A DNA stretch of 10,244 nt. Source: Crocinitomicaceae bacterium (GTDB lineage Bacteria > Bacteroidota > Bacteroidia > Flavobacteriales_D > Crocinitomicaceae). The translations under genes and the position numbers were made by a program. Location of the stretch: the NCBI GenBank assembly GCA_013215515.1, contig JABSPC010000048.1:1-10244 (forward strand), read 5' to 3'. This document shows positions 6,266-10,244 of this stretch, piece after piece. Positions within the stretch are counted from its first letter, which is position 1, and each line of letters begins with the position of its first letter. The notes under the pieces were generated by a model. The model was not told the origin of the DNA and searched no databases. It saw only the letters and a list, made by a program, of their open reading frames with translations.

Positions 6266-7996
6266 TTAGCGTTGTGTTAGTGATTTAGGTTCAGCGTGTT
6301 TTTTCATAAGTACATAATATACAATGAATGAGATGAAAAAGCCTGTAAACCAAGCCAAATCTGACAAAAATGACAATGATGGAACTAAATACCAGATTAG
6401 GGCTGCACCAATACCAATGGCTAGGCTAATCATCGCCCGCATGTTAAATCCATTGGTGTAGCTGTACTCTCCATCGCTCTTATACAATTCGGCGAGCTTT
6501 AATTGTTTTCTGCGAATAAAGAAATAATCGCAAAGCATGATGCCAAGTACCGGACCAAGGAATCCACTGACAAGAATTAATATCCCCGCAATATCATTCA
6601 TCAACCACCAAGGACAGATGAGAATTCCTAAGACACCTGTGATTGTTCCGCCCATTTTAAAACTTATTTTCTTTGGGAAAAGATTCGAGAACGCATTCGA
6701 AGGTGCAATGACATTTGCTGCAATATTTGTACTTAACGTAGCGATTATCATAAAAACTTGGGCAATAATTACCACCCATGGACTTTCAAATTTCCCCAAT
6801 AAGGCAGTCGGATCCCACGGTGCATCGGATGCAATGAGGACATCATTAAAGATCAACACTGATGCACAGGTAACGAAGATTGCAACAAAGGAATACAGCA
6901 TCATCGTAGTTGGCAAACCAATAAACTGCCCTTGTTTCTGCGCTTTTTGGGATGGCGCATAACGCGTGATGTCAGAAATACTTAGCGACATGGTTGCCCA
7001 GAAACCAAGCATTACAGTTAACCATTTAACGTATTGCCAAAGCTTATTTGTTGGTTCTACTGGTTCAGCATTAAAATCGATTACCGTCCAGCTTGAGGCG
7101 TGTTCGATCTCTCCCGATTTGTCAATTAATTGTATGCTCATTGCACCATTAGCCGCATCCGATTTAACAACTGAGAACACTCCCTCTTCAGGGAATTCAT
7201 ATACTACCTCAGTTGTCTTTCCTTTTTCATCAGTAGATTGCAGCGCGTAGTGGGTTGCTTTTACTTTGCCATCTTGATCGGTAATTGCGTTGATTTGAAC
7301 AGTGAAGAAATCTTTATCGGCAGTAACCAAAACAGTTTCTTTTTGAAGTTGCGCGCTTTGCTCAAGAACAACTCCAAACCCACCAGTATTATAGGCCCCC
7401 CAACCGATAAGTGCTACACCCATTAATATTAAAATTGGTGCAGAATATTCTTCCAGCCATTTGATACTATCCGTTCCTTTCCAGATGAAAAACATGTTCA
7501 TAAACCAGAAGGCTCCAAAACAAGCAAACATTAGCCAATTAAGGTCGACAGGTGTTGCCCCATCGCTAAAAGCATATATAATTTCATACAGTGCCATTCC
7601 ACCAATCCACGTTTGAATACCAAACCATCCACAAGCCACGATCCCTCTGGTAACCGACGCCAAATGAACGCCTTTTGTCCCAAAAGAAGATCGACCTAAT
7701 ACTGGGAATGGAACACCGTACTTAACCCCTGCGTGTCCGTTGAGCACCATTGGAATTGTAATGACGAGGTTCGCTACACCTATAATAATCAGCGATTCAA
7801 GCCAACCCATGCCTTCCTTCATCATATATGACGCTAGAAGATAGGTAGGAATACAGACTGCCATTCCAACCCAAAGCGCTGCAAGACTCCACATGGTCCA
7901 AGTACGTTTGTCCTTGGGAATGGGAGCAAGACCCTCACTGTAAAGTGATGATCCTGACAGGTCTTCGGTTAGTTCAACAATCTCTTCTTCTTTCAT
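6266..7996 (-). CDS. NCS1-family nucleobase:cation symporter with a periplasmic insertion
   Basis: This 576-residue inner-membrane permease is predicted to import pyrimidine bases (uracil, thymine or cytosine) or a hydantoin-like intermediate with a cation. The N-terminus has the family signature with GVPFPVLGRSSFG (94-106). Substrate-site candidates by comparison with Mhp1 are W124 and Q128 (CGWFGIQTW), W333 (GFWATMS) and N424 (STNIAANVIAPSN). About 12 hydrophobic helices can be traced. Between TM5 (about 186-201) and TM6 (about 322-338) lies a hydrophilic block (about 215-315) of which roughly 90 residues have no counterpart in typical NCS1 proteins near 480-500 residues. By Mhp1 topology this loop faces the periplasm. 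Its content (VLVTADKDFFTVQ, ATHYALQS, EVVYEF, AMSIQLIDKSG) looks beta-strand-rich. The start codon overlaps the upstream aminotransferase stop (ATGA, 7993-7996). Exact substrate is unknown. Confidence 0.92.
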   Translation of the reverse strand: MKEEEIVELTEDLSGSSLYSEGLAPIPKDKRTWTMWSLAALWVGMAVCIPTYLLASYMMKEGMGWLESLIIIGVANLVITIPMVLNGHAGVKYGVPFPVLGRSSFGTKGVHLASVTRGIVACGWFGIQTWIGGMALYEIIYAFSDGATPVDLNWLMFACFGAFWFMNMFFIWKGTDSIKWLEEYSAPILILMGVALIGWGAYNTGGFGVVLEQSAQLQKETVLVTADKDFFTVQINAITDQDGKVKATHYALQSTDEKGKTTEVVYEFPEEGVFSVVKSDAANGAMSIQLIDKSGEIEHASSWTVIDFNAEPVEPTNKLWQYVKWLTVMLGFWATMSLSISDITRYAPSQKAQKQGQFIGLPTTMMLYSFVAIFVTCASVLIFNDVLIASDAPWDPTALLGKFESPWVVIIAQVFMIIATLSTNIAANVIAPSNAFSNLFPKKISFKMGGTITGVLGILICPWWLMNDIAGILILVSGFLGPVLGIMLCDYFFIRRKQLKLAELYKSDGEYSYTNGFNMRAMISLAIGIGAALIWYLVPSLSFLSDLAWFTGFFISFIVYYVLMKKHAEPKSLTQR

Positions 7997-9348
7997 TCTC
8001 CAGTATAATATTCATCTGCAATTTCGATCACCTTCGAGATGATTTTCAAGCCTTCATCAATTTCTTGTTTCGTAATAATCAATGGCGGCGCTATGAAAAT
8101 CCAGTTCCAACGAACGAACGTAAACAACCCTTGCTCTTTCATCTTTGCAGCCATTCTCAAAGTTGGCTCCATATCATCTCCTGAAGCGTTCCATGGAGAA
8201 ACAGGTTCTTTTGTTTTTCGGTCTTTCACTAATTCAATGCATCCAAGCAGTCCCGTATTTCTAAAATCGCCTATCGAAGGGTGTTTTTCCATCAACTTCG
8301 CAACTTCTTGTTCCATGTATTTGCCCATTTCGGCAGCATTTTGAACGAGGTTTCCATCTTCAATTATTTTAATATTCTCAAGTGCAGCAGCGCACGCAAC
8401 AGGATGTGCAGCACATGTCAACCCAAGAACCATTGGAATATCATTGAAGTGATTCGCAATTTTGTCACTCACCATCATGGCTCCAAAAGGAATATAGGCT
8501 GAAGTAAGACCCTTGGCCAATACCATAATATCTGGCGTGGTTTCGTGGTGATCTATACCGAACATTTTCCCCGTTCTTCCAAAGCCACTCATGACTTCAT
8601 CATCAATCAAAAGGATCCCGTATTTATCCGCCATAATGCGCAATTTCTTCCAGTAATTTGGCGGATATTTAATACAACCTGAAGATCCAGATTCTCCCTC
8701 AAATAATATCGCGGCAACACTTTCGGGATTTTCAAACTTGATAACTCTTTCAATGTGTGCCAGTGCCATTTCACCACATTCTTCTAGTGAATCAGTGCCC
8801 CACGGGCAGCGGTAAGCATATGGATTCTCGACGCGAACAAAATTTGGTAAGCCCTGAACATCCATCGCGAACTTGCGCGGATCACCACCCGCAGACAATG
8901 CGCCATAAGTTGCGCCATGATAAGCTCGGTAATGTGAAATGATCTTATGTCTACCAGTGTATATTCTTGCTAACTTGATTGAGTTCTCAATCCCTTCAGC
9001 GCCTGACACCGTAAAGAATGCTTTCGTAAGGTTGCCTGGAGTCAACTCAGCTAATTTCTTGCCGAGCTTCCCTCTAATTTCTGTAGCCATTCCTGGATAC
9101 ACAAATGAAAATTTCTCCATTTGATCAGAAACCGCTTTTGTAATTCGTTGGTTTCCATGACCGATATTGACATTCATTAGTTGAGATGAAAAATCAATGA
9201 TACGTTTCCCATCAGCGGGATAGACATAAACGCCTTCTGCACGTACTGCATGAACAGGATTCAGTCCTGCTTGCTTCGACCAAGAAAACAAAGTGTAATC
9301 GAGATTATTTTGGATTACCTCCTTTGATGTTGAGCTTGATTCACTCAT
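7993..9348 (-). CDS. Class III PLP aminotransferase, probable beta-alanine transaminase
   Basis: This 451-residue fold-type I omega-aminotransferase in the context of this operon should convert beta-alanine (or 3-aminoisobutyrate) plus pyruvate or 2-oxoglutarate to malonate (or methylmalonate) semialdehyde. The PLP site is intact: SGAEGIENSIKLAR (115-128) for the phosphate, YHG (143-145), IDDEVMSGFGRTG (248-260) with D250 contacting the pyridine nitrogen, catalytic K279 in LAKGLTSAYIPFGA, and T311 in the LTCAAHP segment. The N-terminus (SWSKQAGLNP, DFSSQLMNVNIGH) resembles taurine:2-oxoglutarate-type transaminases, the group that includes enzymes proposed as PydD in bacterial reductive pyrimidine clusters. 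Sequence alone does not settle the amino acceptor. An AGGA motif lies about 8 nt before the ATG, one of the few plausible Shine-Dalgarno sites here. The TGA stop overlaps the permease ATG. Confidence 0.9.
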   Translation of the reverse strand: MSESSSTSKEVIQNNLDYTLFSWSKQAGLNPVHAVRAEGVYVYPADGKRIIDFSSQLMNVNIGHGNQRITKAVSDQMEKFSFVYPGMATEIRGKLGKKLAELTPGNLTKAFFTVSGAEGIENSIKLARIYTGRHKIISHYRAYHGATYGALSAGGDPRKFAMDVQGLPNFVRVENPYAYRCPWGTDSLEECGEMALAHIERVIKFENPESVAAILFEGESGSSGCIKYPPNYWKKLRIMADKYGILLIDDEVMSGFGRTGKMFGIDHHETTPDIMVLAKGLTSAYIPFGAMMVSDKIANHFNDIPMVLGLTCAAHPVACAAALENIKIIEDGNLVQNAAEMGKYMEQEVAKLMEKHPSIGDFRNTGLLGCIELVKDRKTKEPVSPWNASGDDMEPTLRMAAKMKEQGLFTFVRWNWIFIAPPLIITKQEIDEGLKIISKVIEIADEYYTGE

Positions 9349-9384
9349 AGTATTCCTATGCTTTTAATGTATTAAGTACTAATT

Positions 9385-10244
9385 TTAGCTCATCCAGTTT
9401 ATCTTTGCCTCTGCATTCCACTTGATGGTTGTCTTCTTATTCTGCGTCCAAAATTCGATCGAACTTCTACCTGTGATGTCGCTCACTCCAAATTTGGATT
9501 CATTCCATCCGCCAAATGAGAAAGGCTCTCTTGGAACGGGAACACCTATGTTAACTCCAATCATTCCAGCACTCGCTCGCTCCATAACTTGCTTTGCCAA
9601 ACCTCCACTTTGTGTAAAAACTGCTGCCGCATTTCCATAGTTCGAGTTGTTTTCGATTTCCATGGCTTCATCCAAATCTTTCGCTCTAATTATGGAAATT
9701 ACCGGACCGAAAATCTCTTCAGAAGCGACACTCATATCGGGTGTAACGTGATCAATAATCGTAGGGCCGACATAGTACCCGTCTTCTTTTCCTGGAACAA
9801 TAGCACCTCTTCCATCCACTAAGATTGTTGCGCCATCTTTTTCAGCTTGAGTGATATATCCTTCAATACGTTCTTTCGCTGCAGCGCTAATTACTGAGCC
9901 TAAGTTTTCACCAGGCACAATTGCTTTCGCTTCTTCAACCATTCTATCAATTATATGTTGAACCTTGTCGACTCCCACCATTACAGAAGCCGCCATACAA
10001 CGCTGCCCGGCACATCCCGTCATGGATGCAACGACATTTGAAGCGGTCATTTCTAAGTGAGCATCTGGCAATACGATGAGGTGATTTTTTGCACCACCTA
10101 AGGCAACGCATCTCTTCAGGTTTGAAGTCGCTCTCCTATATACTATTTTCGCCACATACGTAGACCCGACGAATGATACTGCTTCAATTCCAGGGTGATC
10201 ACATAGTGCTTCTACGACTTCTTTTCCACCGTTAACAACATTAA
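9385..10244 (-). CDS. mmsA: CoA-acylating (methyl)malonate-semialdehyde dehydrogenase, C-terminal part (cut by right edge)
   Basis: The frame is open to the right edge, giving 285 residues of a protein normally near 500, with roughly 200 N-terminal residues missing. It begins inside the NAD-binding domain at NVVNGGKEVVEAL. GFVGST-like SFVGST lies at 23-28, followed by ALGGAKNH (47-54), the GCAGQRCMA segment (76-84) with catalytic C82, SEEIFGPV (174-181) and FSFGGWNESKFG (241-252). The alanine replacing the Glu of the usual ELGGK motif, plus GGAKNH and GQRCMA, mark the CoA-dependent MMSDH branch rather than hydrolytic aldehyde dehydrogenases. Predicted reaction: malonate semialdehyde + CoA + NAD to acetyl-CoA + CO2 + NADH, or propionyl-CoA from the methyl form. 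It lies 36 bp upstream of the aminotransferase and is the most 5' visible gene of the operon. An internal GTG at 10153-10155 is not the true start. Confidence 0.93.
   Translation of the reverse strand, partial: NVVNGGKEVVEALCDHPGIEAVSFVGSTYVAKIVYRRATSNLKRCVALGGAKNHLIVLPDAHLEMTASNVVASMTGCAGQRCMAASVMVGVDKVQHIIDRMVEEAKAIVPGENLGSVISAAAKERIEGYITQAEKDGATILVDGRGAIVPGKEDGYYVGPTIIDHVTPDMSVASEEIFGPVISIIRAKDLDEAMEIENNSNYGNAAAVFTQSGGLAKQVMERASAGMIGVNIGVPVPREPFSFGGWNESKFGVSDITGRSSIEFWTQNKKTTIKWNAEAKINWMS

Noticed and set aside
6966..7426. Plus-strand ORFs opposite the permease insertion, considered as a possible inserted gene
   Set aside because: They have no recognisable motifs, and the minus-strand permease frame runs through uninterrupted with family sequence on both sides.
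10153..10155. GTG as start codon of the dehydrogenase
   Set aside because: The frame continues upstream to the window edge with clear family sequence (NVVNGG, SFVGST), so the gene is simply truncated by the window.

Overview
The window is dominated by one co-directional, tightly packed minus-strand gene cluster (positions 781 to beyond the right edge at 10244). It encodes reductive pyrimidine catabolism from cytosine or uracil (and, in principle, thymine) to central metabolism. In transcription order, right to left, the genes are: CoA-acylating (methyl)malonate-semialdehyde dehydrogenase (cut by the right edge), class III beta-alanine-type aminotransferase, NCS1 nucleobase permease, dihydropyrimidinase, beta-ureidopropionase, the PreT and PreA subunits of dihydropyrimidine dehydrogenase, and a yeast-FCY1-type cytosine deaminase. 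Gene order is therefore the reverse of reaction order.

Reconstructed route: NCS1 brings in the base. The deaminase converts cytosine to uracil. PreT/PreA reduces uracil to dihydrouracil, HydA opens the ring to N-carbamoyl-beta-alanine, and the nitrilase-family amidase releases beta-alanine, CO2 and ammonia. The aminotransferase gives malonate semialdehyde, and MmsA would yield acetyl-CoA (propionyl-CoA from the thymine branch). Most junctions are 1-4 bp gaps or a 4-bp ATGA overlap. The longer gaps are 28, 36 and 69 bp. The operon promoter must lie beyond the right edge, and no transcriptional regulator is visible.

The left end (1-770) is unrelated. A secreted multicopper oxidase runs off the left edge on the minus strand. 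It is divergent, across 158 bp, from a short plus-strand lipoprotein ORF (504-770). That ORF looks like the amputated N-terminus of a much larger 7TM-DISM-type sensor protein. It converges on the deaminase gene with only 10 bp between stop codons and a small inverted repeat over both stops.

The host is probably a member of the Bacteroidota (Flavobacteriia-like). Reasons are the moderately AT-rich composition, mostly absent Shine-Dalgarno sequences with A-rich leaders, and the protein styles. This is inference without any database search.

The most unusual points are a roughly 90-residue soluble, beta-strand-like insertion in the TM5-TM6 loop of the NCS1 transporter, the truncated sensor-like lipoprotein, the absence in PreA of the catalytic cysteine known from mammalian DPD, and the cytosine deaminase built into the operon.
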